47,168 nt of DNA from Chthoniobacterales bacterium (GTDB taxonomy: Bacteria; Verrucomicrobiota; Verrucomicrobiia; Chthoniobacterales; UBA10450). Within the stretch, counting starts at the first letter, position 1. The number at the start of each line of letters is the position of its first letter. The translations under genes were made by a program, and so were the position numbers. Where the stretch lies: NCBI GenBank assembly GCA_013815325.1, contig JACDGM010000019.1, forward strand, positions 1-47,168, given 5' to 3'. Shown piece after piece: positions 26,754 through 35,576 of this stretch. The notes under the pieces are model-generated. The model saw only the letters and a list, made by a program, of their open reading frames with translations, was not told where the DNA came from and ran no database searches.

Positions 26754-29138
26754 ATGCCTTCCACACTCACGAGTGAGCCGCCGCGCCCCCGCTTGCAGGG
26801 GGGCCGCCTGCGCGGCTCGGGAGCACGTCGCGCGCTCCTCCGCCTAACGATTGTCCTCATCGTCTTTGGGCTCGCCTTCGGCGCCTGGTATCTCGCCCGC
26901 AAAGGCTTTAGCCGAAACTGGCGCAATCTCGTTGTCGCAGAGCTGCACAAACGCGGCGTCGAAGCTTCCGTCCGCCGCCTCACGCTCGATCCCTTCCGCG
27001 GCTTGATCGCGCGCGACGTGCGCATCTTTGACTACAAGAAGCGCGAGCAAACCCTCGCGTTCGTGAGCGAGATCTCGCTCGATATCAATTACGCCGCGCT
27101 CTTCCACCGCCAGCCCTTCCTCAATGCCATCGATATCCGCAACGGCGATCTCACGATCCCGCTGCCGCCGGTCGCGGGCCAAGTCGCGCATGCCGAGCTG
27201 ACCCGCTTTCGCGCTCACGTCTATTTTCCGCCGGAACGGATCGAGGTCAGCCAGGCGGAAGGTTATTTTTGCGGGATTCGCATTTCGGCTACCGGTCAAC
27301 TCATCAAACGCGCGAACTACGTTCCTTCCGCCAATGATTCGGCCGAGGAGGCCGCCCGCCGGCTTCGGCTTCTGCAAACGCTCGTGACGATGCTGCAGCG
27401 TTTTCGTTATCCCTCCGTCGCCCCGGAATTGCAGGTAAAATTCGCCGGCGACCTTTCGGAACTGGAAGACGCTCACGTGGAGACAACCCTCCATGCCGGC
27501 GAGGTCGTGCGCGATCAGTATACGGCGCGGAATCTTGACCTAACGAGTGAGTGGAAAGACCGCACCCTGACCATTCCGCGGTTGGAATGGAGCGATCAGG
27601 CCGGCCGATTTTCCGCCACCGGCACCTGGAGCCGGCTGAAGGGTGACGCCACTTTCCAGGCGCGCTCGACGATCGATCTCGCGTCATTGTTAGGCAGTTT
27701 CGGGCTCGGCGCGATGCTGGGCGATTTCACTTTTCAAGCGCCACCGCTGATCGAGGCCTCGGGCTCGGCGACGATCGGGGCCGGCGCCAAACAGGTGGAG
27801 GTCATCGGCAAAATCGCGCTCGACAATTTTGCTTACAAGACTGTCGCCTTCGAGGGAGTGACGGCGGATTTCGCCTGGGACCAGAAACGGATCATGCTGC
27901 GCGAACTGCGGCTGCGCCATCGCAGCGGCCAGCTCAGCGCCGACCTGCTTGAAGCGCCTAACGATTTCCGCCTCAACATCGAGAACTCGATCATCCCTTC
28001 AGCGCTGGTTCCGCTCGTTTCCGCTCCGCTCGCCCATTTCCTCGAGGCTTGGGAATGGCAGCGCCCGCCTAACGTCCGCCTGAGCGTGCGCGGCGTCTCA
28101 CGGGATCCGGCCACCTGGCACGGGGAGGGCGCGCTCGCCCTCGGCCCGGCGCGTTTCCACGGCGTCACTATGAACAGCGCGAGCAGCGACCTGCGCTTTG
28201 GCGACGGCGTTTACGCGCTCGCAAACTTCAAGGTCACGCGCGACGAAGGCAGCGGCACCGGCGCGTTCTCCTACAACACGGAGCGGCGCGAAATCAAAAT
28301 CGATCATGTCGAGACGACGCTTAATCCGAGCGACGCAATCATGTGGATCAACCCACGATTTTGGGAACATGTGAAGCCGTATCGATTTCATCACACGCCG
28401 CATGTGAGCGCGAACGGCATCGTGCAACTGGGCGATGGCAAAGAGACGCATTTACAGCTCGACGTCTCCGTGCCGGGAGGGATGGATTACACTTTTATCG
28501 ACAAAGTTCTGTCCTTCGAACAGATCGGCGGGCAGTTGCTTTTCACCGACGATCGGCTGCAGATTTTCGATCTCAAAGGCACTCTCTTCTCCGGCACCTT
28601 GAGCGGCAGCGCCGATGTTTCGCTGGCGAAAAACGATCACCATTACACCGCGACCCTCGCGGTCGAGAAGGCCGATTTCCCGAGCCTGACGGATCTCTAT
28701 TTCAAATACAAAACGTCGCGCGGCGAGCTAAGCGGCAAGTTCGATTTTGGCGGCATCGGCGCGGATAAAAAATCACTGTATGGCGCCGGCGCCGTCGAAG
28801 TCCGAAATGGAAACGTCTTTGCGATTCCGGTCTTCGGGCCACTTTCCGAGTTGCTCAGTAAAATTGTCACTGGGGCAGGCTACAGCGTCGCGCACGAGGC
28901 GACGGCGCCCTTCACGATTCGGGAGGGCGTCATCCACACCGACAAGCTCAAAGTCGCGGGCAAGCTCTTCGCAATGGTTGGCCACGGCGACATCAACTTC
29001 GTCAAAAACGATCTCGATTTCGATATCCGCATCGATGCCAGCGGACCGGGCGCGCTCCTCACGCCGCTCTACCAGCTCTTCGAATATCACGGCTCGGGCA
29101 GCCTAACGAAACCAGTCTGGCGGCCGAAACGGTTCTGA
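26754..29138 (+). CDS. AsmA/YhdP-like large envelope protein
   Basis: 794 residues from the ATG at 26754, chosen because AGGAG lies 5 bases before it; an upstream in-frame ATG at 26718 overlaps the palindrome. One N-terminal membrane helix (LLRLTIVLIVFGLAFGAWYLA) is followed by a long beta-rich exported region. The N-terminal part (VEASVRRLTLDPFRGLIARDVRIF) and the C-terminal part (LSGSADVSLAKNDHHYTATLAVEKADF, AVEVRNGNVFAIPVFGPLSELL, VAGKLFAMVGHGDINFVKNDLDF) match the AsmA-like superfamily. Relatives such as TamB, YhdP and YdbH are bridge-like proteins moving phospholipids between membranes. Specific role unknown. Several GCCTAACGA words are present. Confidence 0.8.
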   Translation: MPSTLTSEPPRPRLQGGRLRGSGARRALLRLTIVLIVFGLAFGAWYLARKGFSRNWRNLVVAELHKRGVEASVRRLTLDPFRGLIARDVRIFDYKKREQTLAFVSEISLDINYAALFHRQPFLNAIDIRNGDLTIPLPPVAGQVAHAELTRFRAHVYFPPERIEVSQAEGYFCGIRISATGQLIKRANYVPSANDSAEEAARRLRLLQTLVTMLQRFRYPSVAPELQVKFAGDLSELEDAHVETTLHAGEVVRDQYTARNLDLTSEWKDRTLTIPRLEWSDQAGRFSATGTWSRLKGDATFQARSTIDLASLLGSFGLGAMLGDFTFQAPPLIEASGSATIGAGAKQVEVIGKIALDNFAYKTVAFEGVTADFAWDQKRIMLRELRLRHRSGQLSADLLEAPNDFRLNIENSIIPSALVPLVSAPLAHFLEAWEWQRPPNVRLSVRGVSRDPATWHGEGALALGPARFHGVTMNSASSDLRFGDGVYALANFKVTRDEGSGTGAFSYNTERREIKIDHVETTLNPSDAIMWINPRFWEHVKPYRFHHTPHVSANGIVQLGDGKETHLQLDVSVPGGMDYTFIDKVLSFEQIGGQLLFTDDRLQIFDLKGTLFSGTLSGSADVSLAKNDHHYTATLAVEKADFPSLTDLYFKYKTSRGELSGKFDFGGIGADKKSLYGAGAVEVRNGNVFAIPVFGPLSELLSKIVTGAGYSVAHEATAPFTIREGVIHTDKLKVAGKLFAMVGHGDINFVKNDLDFDIRIDASGPGALLTPLYQLFEYHGSGSLTKPVWRPKRF

Positions 29139-29217
29139 AGAATTGCTGATTGCTGAATGAAGAAAAAAGCCGCGCCGAGGCGAAGAACATCACGATTGGC
29201 GCAATCAGCAATTCTTC
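29137..29217. repeat. 17-bp perfect inverted repeat enclosing the nfo start codon
   Basis: GAAGAATTGCTGATTGC (29137-29153) and its exact reverse complement GCAATCAGCAATTCTTC (29201-29217) flank the nfo ATG at 29157. The left arm overlaps the TGA stop of the AsmA-like gene. The right arm encodes part of SAILLG in nfo. In mRNA the start codon would sit in a 47-base loop closed by a 17-bp stem, which could limit or couple translation. Confidence 0.7.
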
Positions 29218-30068
29218 TCGGCTCGCACATGTCGATCGGCGGCGGCGTGCAGCGCGCGATCGAGCGGGCGCGCTCGATCGAGAGCACGGCCATGCAGATT
29301 TTCGTAAAGAACAACATGCAATGGTTCGCACGACCGTTTGCGCGCGAGGAGATCCGGGGATTTCTCGAACACGCGCAGCGCCAGGAGCTGGCCGCGGTTT
29401 TTGCGCACGCCAATTACCTCATTAACCTCGCCGCGACCAACCCGCAGTTCTACGCTAACTCCATCCGCGCCTTATCCGAGGAACTAACGCGGGCGGATCA
29501 ACTGGCGCTGCCTTTTATCGTCCTCCATCCGGGCGCGCATTTGGGCACAGGAGAGGAAGCCGGTTTGGAAAAAGTTGTGGCTTCGATCGACGAGGTCTTC
29601 GCGCGCGTACCGAAAGTGAAAACACGGATCGCCCTGGAGACGACCGCGGGGCAGGGCTCGTGTCTTGGCCACACCTTCGAGCATCTCGCCCACATTATGG
29701 AGAACGTGCGCGAGCCGGAGCGGCTTTGCGTCTGCCTCGACACCGCGCACGTTTTTGCGGCGGGCTATGACCTCACGAGTGAGACGGGGACGAAAATAAT
29801 GTTCCGCGAATTCCATCGGATTGTTGGGCTGCAACATCTCGTGGCGCTGCACTTGAACGACTCGAAAAGCGCGCGCGGCTCCAGGGTCGATCGTCATGAG
29901 CATATCGGAAAAGGGCAGATTGGTCTGGAAGCATTCCGCGTCATCATGCGCGACCGGCGTTTCCGGAAAATCCCGAAGGTGCTCGAGACACCGAAAGGCA
30001 AAGAGCTGCGCGAAGACGTGGAAAATATGAACGCGTTACGCGCCTTACTTAATAAACCGTATCGTTAG
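29157..30068 (+). CDS. nfo: Endonuclease IV (AP endonuclease)
   Basis: 303 residues. The TIM-barrel AP endonuclease cleaves 5' of abasic sites in base-excision repair. Family motifs run LLGSHMSIGGGVQRAI, FVKNNMQWF, FAHANYLINLA, LHPGAHLG, ETTAGQGSCLGHTFE, CLDTAHVFAAGYD, LHLNDSK, and DRHEHIGKGQIG, carrying the His/Glu/Asp zinc ligands. The start at 29157 is required to include LLGSH, so about 20 basic residues precede the domain. The ATG lies in the loop of a strong inverted repeat and 18 bases after the upstream stop. The 3' end overlaps the convergent DUF4870 gene by 24 bases. Confidence 0.95.
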   Translation: MKKKAAPRRRTSRLAQSAILLGSHMSIGGGVQRAIERARSIESTAMQIFVKNNMQWFARPFAREEIRGFLEHAQRQELAAVFAHANYLINLAATNPQFYANSIRALSEELTRADQLALPFIVLHPGAHLGTGEEAGLEKVVASIDEVFARVPKVKTRIALETTAGQGSCLGHTFEHLAHIMENVREPERLCVCLDTAHVFAAGYDLTSETGTKIMFREFHRIVGLQHLVALHLNDSKSARGSRVDRHEHIGKGQIGLEAFRVIMRDRRFRKIPKVLETPKGKELREDVENMNALRALLNKPYR

Positions 30069-30416
30069 AGGATAACGATAAAGCTCCCCCTCGCTCGCTT
30101 TGATCGAGGCGACGATCACAAGAACGGTGTTGAGCACCCAGAGGAGGAGCAGAATCGGGATGCCGATGAGCACGATGCAGAGGATGAGCGCAACCGCGTC
30201 GTAGATCAGCATCGAGAGCTGGAAGTTGAGCGACTCCTTCCCGTGCGCATCGATATCCGCGCCGTCGCCCCGCTTTAGCACCCAGACGATGAGCGGGCCG
30301 AAGATGTGCCCGAGAAAGTGAAAGAAGAGACCGAGCAAGGCACTGGCGTGGCAGAGGACGCACCAGGTGCGACTGTTTGTCGAGGTGACCGTTGTGGTTG
30401 GTGGAATTGTTTCCAT
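30045..30416 (-). CDS. DUF4870 family small membrane protein
   Basis: 123 residues. Three hydrophobic segments and the family signature: CHASALLGLFFHFLGHIFGPLIVWVLKR, then DAHGKESLNFQLSMLIYD, then a C-terminal VASIKASEGELYRYPLTIRF. DUF4870 (Tic20-like) proteins are bacterial membrane proteins without a defined activity. It begins 4 bases after the murA stop and is probably the last gene of the prfA-prmC-murA unit. It converges on nfo with overlapping ends. Confidence 0.88.
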   Translation of the reverse strand: METIPPTTTVTSTNSRTWCVLCHASALLGLFFHFLGHIFGPLIVWVLKRGDGADIDAHGKESLNFQLSMLIYDAVALILCIVLIGIPILLLLWVLNTVLVIVASIKASEGELYRYPLTIRFIK

Positions 30417-30420
30417 ACCG

Positions 30421-31683
30421 TTACTCTTTCACACGTTCGATGTGCGCGCCAAGCTCGCTGAGCTTTTCGTCGAGGTGCTCGTAGCCGCGGTCGATGTGAT
30501 AAACGCGACGCACCTCCGTCACTCCGTCGGCTTTTAAACCGGCAAGCACGAGCGCGGCCGAGGCCCGCAGATCGCTCGCCATGACAGGCGCGCCGTAGAG
30601 ACGTTCCACTCCCTGGATGATCGCGGTCGCGCCTTCGATCTGCACCTGTGCCCCCATGCGCTTCAATTCCGCCAGGTGCATGTAGCGCTGTGGAAAAACA
30701 TTTTCGGTGATCGTGCTGATCCCTTCGGTGGTGGAAAGGAGCGCGCACATTTGCGCCTGCATGTCGGTCGGGAAACCTGGGTACGGCTCCGTCACCAGCT
30801 CCAGGGCCTTCGGCACGGATCCGTTAGGCGAAACGGAAATGGAGTTTTCCGTGGTCACCACTTTGTAACCTGCTTCGGTAAGCGCCGTCGTGACCGAAGC
30901 GACGTGCCCAGGGCAAACGCGGTTCAGCGTAATGCCCTTCCCGCAGATCGCGCCGGCGACCAGGAACGTGCCGGTCTCGATCCGATCGGGGATGATGTGG
31001 TGCTCCGCGCCATGCAACTCATGGACGCCCTCGATAATGATGCGGCGCGTTCCGGCCCCTTCGATTTTCGCGCCCATCTTGTTGAGAAAATCCGCCAGGT
31101 CGCAAACTTCCGGTTCAGCCGCGGCGCCTTCGATTACCGTCGTTCCTTCGGCGAGCACAGCGGCCATCATGACGTTGTCCGTGCCGAGAACTGTCGGACC
31201 GAATTTGCCCCGCAGACTAACGATCGCGCCAGTCAACTTCGGGGCGAAGACTTTGACGTTGCCATTTTCCACCCGCACCGCCGCGCCTAACGACTGGAAA
31301 CCTTTGAGATGCAGATCAATTGGCCGATCTCCGATGACGCAACCGCCGGGCAGCGAAACGGTCGCTTCCTTACACCGCCCTAACAATGGCCCGAGGACGC
31401 AAACCGAGGCGCGCATTTTGCGCACGATTTCGTAGGGCGCGATCGATTCCACCTTCTCCGCCTTGACCGTCACGGTGCCGCTGGCGCGCTCCACTTCCGC
31501 GCCGAGGTGCATCAAAATTTGCAGCATGTAATTCGTGTCGCTGAGATCGGGCACACGATGCAAAACGCAGGGATCGCGCGTCAGGAGGCTGGCGGCGATG
31601 ATCGGCAGCGCCGAGTTTTTCGAGCCGCTGATTTTGATGGAACCGGAGAGCGGATAACCGCCGTGAACGAGAATTTTATCCAT
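30421..31683 (-). CDS. murA: UDP-N-acetylglucosamine 1-carboxyvinyltransferase
   Basis: 420 residues from the ATG at 31683 (MDKILVHGGYPLSGSIKISGSKNSALP). With this start the catalytic, fosfomycin-reactive cysteine in LPGGCVIGDR falls at residue 115, the same number as in E. coli, which supports the start. Other landmarks are GPLLGRCKEATV, the KFGPTVLGTDNVMM region, and the C-terminal DLRASAALVLAGL and DRGYEHLDEKL. It transfers enolpyruvate from PEP to UDP-GlcNAc, the first committed step of peptidoglycan synthesis in the cytoplasm. It overlaps the prmC stop by 8 bases, so translation is likely coupled. Confidence 0.97.
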   Translation of the reverse strand: MDKILVHGGYPLSGSIKISGSKNSALPIIAASLLTRDPCVLHRVPDLSDTNYMLQILMHLGAEVERASGTVTVKAEKVESIAPYEIVRKMRASVCVLGPLLGRCKEATVSLPGGCVIGDRPIDLHLKGFQSLGAAVRVENGNVKVFAPKLTGAIVSLRGKFGPTVLGTDNVMMAAVLAEGTTVIEGAAAEPEVCDLADFLNKMGAKIEGAGTRRIIIEGVHELHGAEHHIIPDRIETGTFLVAGAICGKGITLNRVCPGHVASVTTALTEAGYKVVTTENSISVSPNGSVPKALELVTEPYPGFPTDMQAQMCALLSTTEGISTITENVFPQRYMHLAELKRMGAQVQIEGATAIIQGVERLYGAPVMASDLRASAALVLAGLKADGVTEVRRVYHIDRGYEHLDEKLSELGAHIERVKE

Positions 31684-32512
31684 GCTGCGCGAAGAGGAAC
31701 CGAGCGCTCCCTGCATAATCTTTTTTGGAGATGATGTCGTGATAATTTTGCGCGGCCAGGAATGCGCTCAGCCCCTCGACCTGGTCGTGGCCGAGCTCGA
31801 GCGCGAGCGTGCCGCCGCCAGTCAGATGTGGAGGCGCCGCGGCGATCAGCTCGCGAATTAATTCGTCGCCAGTTGGGCCACCAAAGAGGGCGATGGCGGG
31901 ATCATGTTGCACTTCGGGCGCGAGCTCCGCCGCTTCCGTTGCGGCGACGTAAGGGAGGTTTGCGACGATAAGATCGAATGCGCCTTCGATGCCCTCGAGG
32001 AGATAATTCTGTGAAAAATGGATGCGATCGGGAATGCCGAATCGCTCCGCATTTTCCCGTGCGAGCGCAAGTGCTTCTTCGGAAATGTCGGCTGCGTGCA
32101 GATCCGCCTCGGGAAAGCGCGCTGCAAGCGAGAGAATGATGACGCCGCTGCCGGTGCCGACGTCGAGAATGCGGGCACTTTGCGGCAGCGGGAGATCGGC
32201 GATGTACTCCACGAGTTGCTCCGTCCCGGGGCGCGGGACGAGAGCGCGCTTGTCGCTCACAAAGACGTGGCTGGCGAATTCCACCGTCCCGAGAAGGTGT
32301 TGGAGCGGCTCGCCCTGGCCGCGGCGCCTAACGAGCTCGCGGAGCGGGACCAGCTCCGGCTCGGCCAGCGCGCGCTCGAAATCGAGGTAAAGCTCGATTC
32401 GTTTTTTGCCTAACGAATGGGCGACAAGATGCTCAGCGTTTAGGCGCGGGCTTTCGATCGCGCGCTTCTTGAAGTAGGCGGTGGTCGATTGCAGGACTTC
32501 GAGGACGGTCAT
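31676..32512 (-). CDS. prmC: Release factor glutamine N5-methyltransferase
   Basis: 278 residues. The N-terminal helical domain (YFKKRAIESPRLNAEHLVAHSLG) precedes the SAM-binding domain with ILDVGTGSGVI, and the catalytic motif reads NLPYVA in place of the common NPPYI; this variant keeps the Asn-Pro-Tyr. PrmC methylates the GGQ glutamine of release factors, and its substrate gene prfA is immediately upstream in the same direction, a widespread arrangement. GCCTAACGA words at 32326 and 32408 lie inside. The downstream overlap with murA ties the three genes into one unit. Confidence 0.94.
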   Translation of the reverse strand: MTVLEVLQSTTAYFKKRAIESPRLNAEHLVAHSLGKKRIELYLDFERALAEPELVPLRELVRRRGQGEPLQHLLGTVEFASHVFVSDKRALVPRPGTEQLVEYIADLPLPQSARILDVGTGSGVIILSLAARFPEADLHAADISEEALALARENAERFGIPDRIHFSQNYLLEGIEGAFDLIVANLPYVAATEAAELAPEVQHDPAIALFGGPTGDELIRELIAAAPPHLTGGGTLALELGHDQVEGLSAFLAAQNYHDIISKKDYAGSARFLFAQHG

Positions 32513-32646
32513 CGCGCTGGACCACCTGCGCTATAGACGCTTCGCTCTGCGAAGCGCGGGGGTTGCGTGGAAGGCAGACTTCTTGTCCGCGCCAGACGCA
32601 GGCCCGCACCGCCCAGAGGGAAGCGTCTCCAAGCGCCATCTCGCTT

Positions 32647-32673
32647 GTCCGCGAATCGTTTCATGACGCGGAC
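32647..32673. repeat. Short hairpin between prfA and prmC
   Basis: GTCCGCG (32647-32653) and CGCGGAC (32667-32673) form a perfect 7-bp stem with a 13-base loop. It lies just after the prfA stop on the transcribed strand. Another hairpin, GCTTCGC with GCGAAGC separated by three bases, lies near 32539-32555. Neither is followed by a U-tract, so they are possible mRNA processing or pause structures, not clear terminators. Confidence 0.4.
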
Positions 32674-32682
32674 AGCTCTTCG

Positions 32683-33759
32683 TTAGGCGAGCGCCAGTTC
32701 TTTCAGCCGCTCTTCGAGGTCGGCGTGTTGCAAGGCGGAGATCATCTCGTTGAGGTCGCCCTCCATCATGCGGTCGAGATTATAGAGCGTGAGGCCAATC
32801 CGGTGGTCGGTGATGCGATTCTGCGGAAAGTTGTAAGTGCGAATCTTTTCTTCGCGACCGCCGGAGCCAATCTGGCTTTTGCGGGTGGCGGAATATTTTG
32901 CTTCCTCCTCCCGCTGTTTGTCCTCGAGCAGCCGCGCGCGGAGAATGCTGAGCGCTTTTTCCTTGTTCTTCTGCTGGCTGCGTCCGTCCTGGCAACGCAC
33001 GATGCGGCCGGTCGGGATATACATGACCTGCACGGCGGAGTCGGTTGTGTTGACGCCCTGGCCGCCAGGTCCGCCCGCGCGGCAAACTTCAATCCGCAGA
33101 TCTTCGGGTTTCAATTCAAAATCGACTTCCTCGGCCTCGGGAAGCACCGCAACAGTCGCCGTCGAAGTGTGAATGCGCCCTTGTGCTTCCGTCGCGGGCA
33201 CGCGCTGCACGCGATGGACTCCGCTTTCGTAACGAAGTTTCCGAAAAACCGAGTCGCCGGAGATCTGGAAGATCGTCTCTTTGAGTCCGCCGAGCTCGGA
33301 GGGACTCGATTCAAGGTCCTCAATCTTCAATCCCGCGGTCTCAGCATAACGATTGTACATCCGGTAAAGATCGGCCGCGAAAATCGCCGCTTCGCTCCCG
33401 CCGGTGCCGGCGCGAATTTCCACGATGGCGTCGCGATCGTCGTTTTCGTCAGGCGGGAGGAGCGCAATTTGCACTGCAAATTCCAGATCATTTACTCGCT
33501 TTTCAAGCGTCGGAATTTCCTCCTGCGCCATCTTCGCGAGATCGGCGTCCGCGGCCGTGGCGAGTTCGCGATTGTCCTCGAGCTGCCGGCGAGTGGTCTC
33601 CAGTTCCTCCCATTGCGCGAGCAAATCTTTCGTGGCCGCGTGCTCGCGCATGGTGTCGCTGGCGCGCTTGCGATTGTCGAAAAGCTGCGGATCGGCGATG
33701 TCGTTTTCGAGTTGCTGAAAACGCTCGCGCTTGCGGTGGATAAGGGAGTGAAAGTCCAT
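32683..33759 (-). CDS. prfA: Peptide chain release factor 1
   Basis: 358 residues from the ATG at 33759 ([14 protein letters not shown]). The codon-recognition tripeptide is PAT (188-190), typical of RF1, which reads UAA and UAG. The peptidyl-hydrolysis motif GGQ is at 232-234, the target of PrmC. The final TAA is part of a GCCTAACGA word (32680-32688). The gene starts right after a rho-independent-type terminator that follows rpmE, so prfA must have its own signal within or after that hairpin, or be expressed by read-through. Confidence 0.96.
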   Translation of the reverse strand: MDFHSLIHRKRERFQQLENDIADPQLFDNRKRASDTMREHAATKDLLAQWEELETTRRQLEDNRELATAADADLAKMAQEEIPTLEKRVNDLEFAVQIALLPPDENDDRDAIVEIRAGTGGSEAAIFAADLYRMYNRYAETAGLKIEDLESSPSELGGLKETIFQISGDSVFRKLRYESGVHRVQRVPATEAQGRIHTSTATVAVLPEAEEVDFELKPEDLRIEVCRAGGPGGQGVNTTDSAVQVMYIPTGRIVRCQDGRSQQKNKEKALSILRARLLEDKQREEEAKYSATRKSQIGSGGREEKIRTYNFPQNRITDHRIGLTLYNLDRMMEGDLNEMISALQHADLEERLKELALA

Positions 33760-33800
33760 AAACAAAAACGGCGACCCCGAAAGCGTTCGGGGTCACCGTT
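33760..33800 (-). terminator. Rho-independent-type terminator between rpmE and prfA
   Basis: A 15-base stem with one mismatch (arms 33767-33781 and 33786-33800, sharing the core GACCCCGAA/TTCGGGGTC) and a 4-base AGCG loop is followed on the minus strand by TTTTTGTTT and then directly by the prfA ATG. This fits termination downstream of rpmE. A GCCTAACGA word abuts the stem (33800-33808). Confidence 0.75.
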
Positions 33801-33816
33801 CGTTAGGCGGAATGAG

Positions 33817-34050
33817 CTAGGCTTTTTTGGCGACGCCGGCGCGGGAAGCCTTCGTGCTTCCGTAGCGGCGCGCGAATTTTTCGACCCGCCCCGCGGTATC
33901 GACAAACTTTTGCTCGCCGGTAAAAAACGGATGGCAGGCGGCGCAGATGCCGATTTTAATGCCCCGGCGGGTGGAGCGAGTATGGTAAACCATCCCGCAG
34001 GCACAGGTGATGTCGGTCTGATGGTACTCAGGATGAATGTCCGTTTTCAT
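33817..34050 (-). CDS. rpmE: 50S ribosomal protein L31
   Basis: 77 residues from the ATG at 34050 (MKTDIHPEYHQTDITCACG). The cysteine-containing (zinc-binding) form is recognised by CAC in the first knuckle and CAAC in GICAACHPFFTG. The C-terminal basic tail (VEKFARRYGSTKASRAGVAKKA) is usual. The longer open frame upstream runs into the divergent ligase gene and is not family-like. The gene is followed by a strong terminator. Confidence 0.95.
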   Translation of the reverse strand: MKTDIHPEYHQTDITCACGMVYHTRSTRRGIKIGICAACHPFFTGEQKFVDTAGRVEKFARRYGSTKASRAGVAKKA

Positions 34051-34082
34051 AGGTCGAAAAGAGCTGGCAAAGTAGCCGCCAA

Positions 34083-35558
34083 ATGGCGTTGCCGCAAGTG
34101 AGCGTGACTCATGACCCGCTCCTCGCCGCCTGGAGCGACACGCTGAGGCGGTGCGGCGCGGAGCCTGCGATCTACGACACAAAGCGACGGGTTTTGTTTC
34201 GCTTTCATGAGATCGAGGAACTCAGTCGGCACTACGAAACGACCGGCGGATTGCGCGACTTTCAGACGGGCGAAATCGTCGGGATCCAAATTGGCAATCA
34301 CGCGCATTGGCCGGCGCTTTTGCTTGCGGCTTTGCGCCGAGGGATCGTGGTCCTGCCGCTCGAACGGACGGTCAGCGCACAAGAGCGCGCCTCGGCCTTG
34401 CAGACCTGTCGTGCCGCGGGATTGATGACCGCTCCCGATGCGCCGACCGAGCGGCTTGATCCGGCCGGCGCGATCAACTGGGACGGATGCGCGCCCGCCC
34501 TTCTCAAGCTCACCTCCGGCACAACGGCCGCGCCGCGCGCGATCCGTGTTCGCAGCGGCCAACTGCTCGCCGACGCCGTCCAGATTTGCGACACGATGGG
34601 GATCAGCGACGACGATCTCAATTTCGCCGTCATCCCGCTCTCGCACTCCTACGGCTTCAGTAATCTGGTCACGCCATTGTTAGTTCGCGGCGTCCCGCTG
34701 GCGATCAGCACCGACCGATTGCCCCGCGCGGTCCTCAACGATTTGGCGCGAACGGAGGCGACCGTTTTCCCGGGGATGCCGCTCTTTTATCAAGCCTTCA
34801 GCGAAATGCCGGAGGCGCCGCCGCTGCCGAAACTGCGCCTCTGCATTTCCGCCGGCGCGCCGCTCCCGCGAAATATCGCGCGCACATTTCAGGAAAAATA
34901 TCGACGCGCGATTCATTCTTTTTACGGCGCCTCAGAGTGCGGTGGAATTTGCTACGATCGGGGGGCGACGGACGAACGCGAGGGGTTCGTCGGGCCGCCC
35001 ATGCAAGGGGTCGGGTTGCGGCCTAACGACTCGCGCGCGCGCGCGGCGCAGGTCGAGGTGCGCAGCGCCGCCGTCGGCGACGGTTATTTCCCGGAGGCGG
35101 ACGCCACAAAATTAAGCAACGGCGTCTTCCGTCCGGACGATCTCGTGGAAATCAGCGAGAGCGGGTTGCGTCTCGTGGGCCGGCTTTCGGATGTCATAAA
35201 CGTGGCGGGTAAAAAGGTGAATCCGGCGGAAGTGGAGGCGCATCTCCTCGCCTACCGAGGCGTGCGGGAAGCGGTCGTTTTTGGCCGGTCCTCTTCTTTG
35301 CGAAATGAGGAAGTGACCGCTTGCGTCGTCGCAGAGGAAGGGACGAAGGAAACCGCGCTCCTCGAATTTTGCCGGCAACGCCTGAGCGGCTGGCAGGTGC
35401 CGAAACGGATTTTTTTGGTGACGGCGCTGCCCGCGAACGAACGCGGCAAGATCAGCCGGCGAGAACTCGCCGCGCACTTCAGCGCAGAAGGTTTTCGTTC
35501 AACCACGTTTAAGCGAGCAGTTGGGGACGCTCACTTGAGCGGTCCCTTACGAATGTAG
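34083..35558 (+). CDS. AMP-forming acyl-CoA synthetase / adenylate-forming ligase
   Basis: 491 residues of the ANL superfamily. Visible motifs are the phosphate loop LTSGTTAAPRA (about 148-158), the aromatic-substrate region FYGASECGG, the ATP-binding region with DLVEISESGLRLVGRLSDVINVAGKKVNP, and GKISR near the end carrying the C-terminal catalytic lysine. It activates a carboxylic acid as an acyl-AMP and likely transfers it to CoA or a carrier. The substrate is not evident. It is shorter than typical acetyl-CoA synthetase and nearer to long-chain or aryl ligases. It is divergent from rpmE with only 32 bases between starts. Confidence 0.85.
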   Translation: MALPQVSVTHDPLLAAWSDTLRRCGAEPAIYDTKRRVLFRFHEIEELSRHYETTGGLRDFQTGEIVGIQIGNHAHWPALLLAALRRGIVVLPLERTVSAQERASALQTCRAAGLMTAPDAPTERLDPAGAINWDGCAPALLKLTSGTTAAPRAIRVRSGQLLADAVQICDTMGISDDDLNFAVIPLSHSYGFSNLVTPLLVRGVPLAISTDRLPRAVLNDLARTEATVFPGMPLFYQAFSEMPEAPPLPKLRLCISAGAPLPRNIARTFQEKYRRAIHSFYGASECGGICYDRGATDEREGFVGPPMQGVGLRPNDSRARAAQVEVRSAAVGDGYFPEADATKLSNGVFRPDDLVEISESGLRLVGRLSDVINVAGKKVNPAEVEAHLLAYRGVREAVVFGRSSSLRNEEVTACVVAEEGTKETALLEFCRQRLSGWQVPKRIFLVTALPANERGKISRRELAAHFSAEGFRSTTFKRAVGDAHLSGPLRM

Positions 35559-35576
35559 AATGAATCAATCAAAATT

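Noticed and set aside
32563..34101. Long plus-strand open frame (about 512 codons) across prfA and rpmE
   Set aside because: It is antisense to two certain genes and has no recognisable family.
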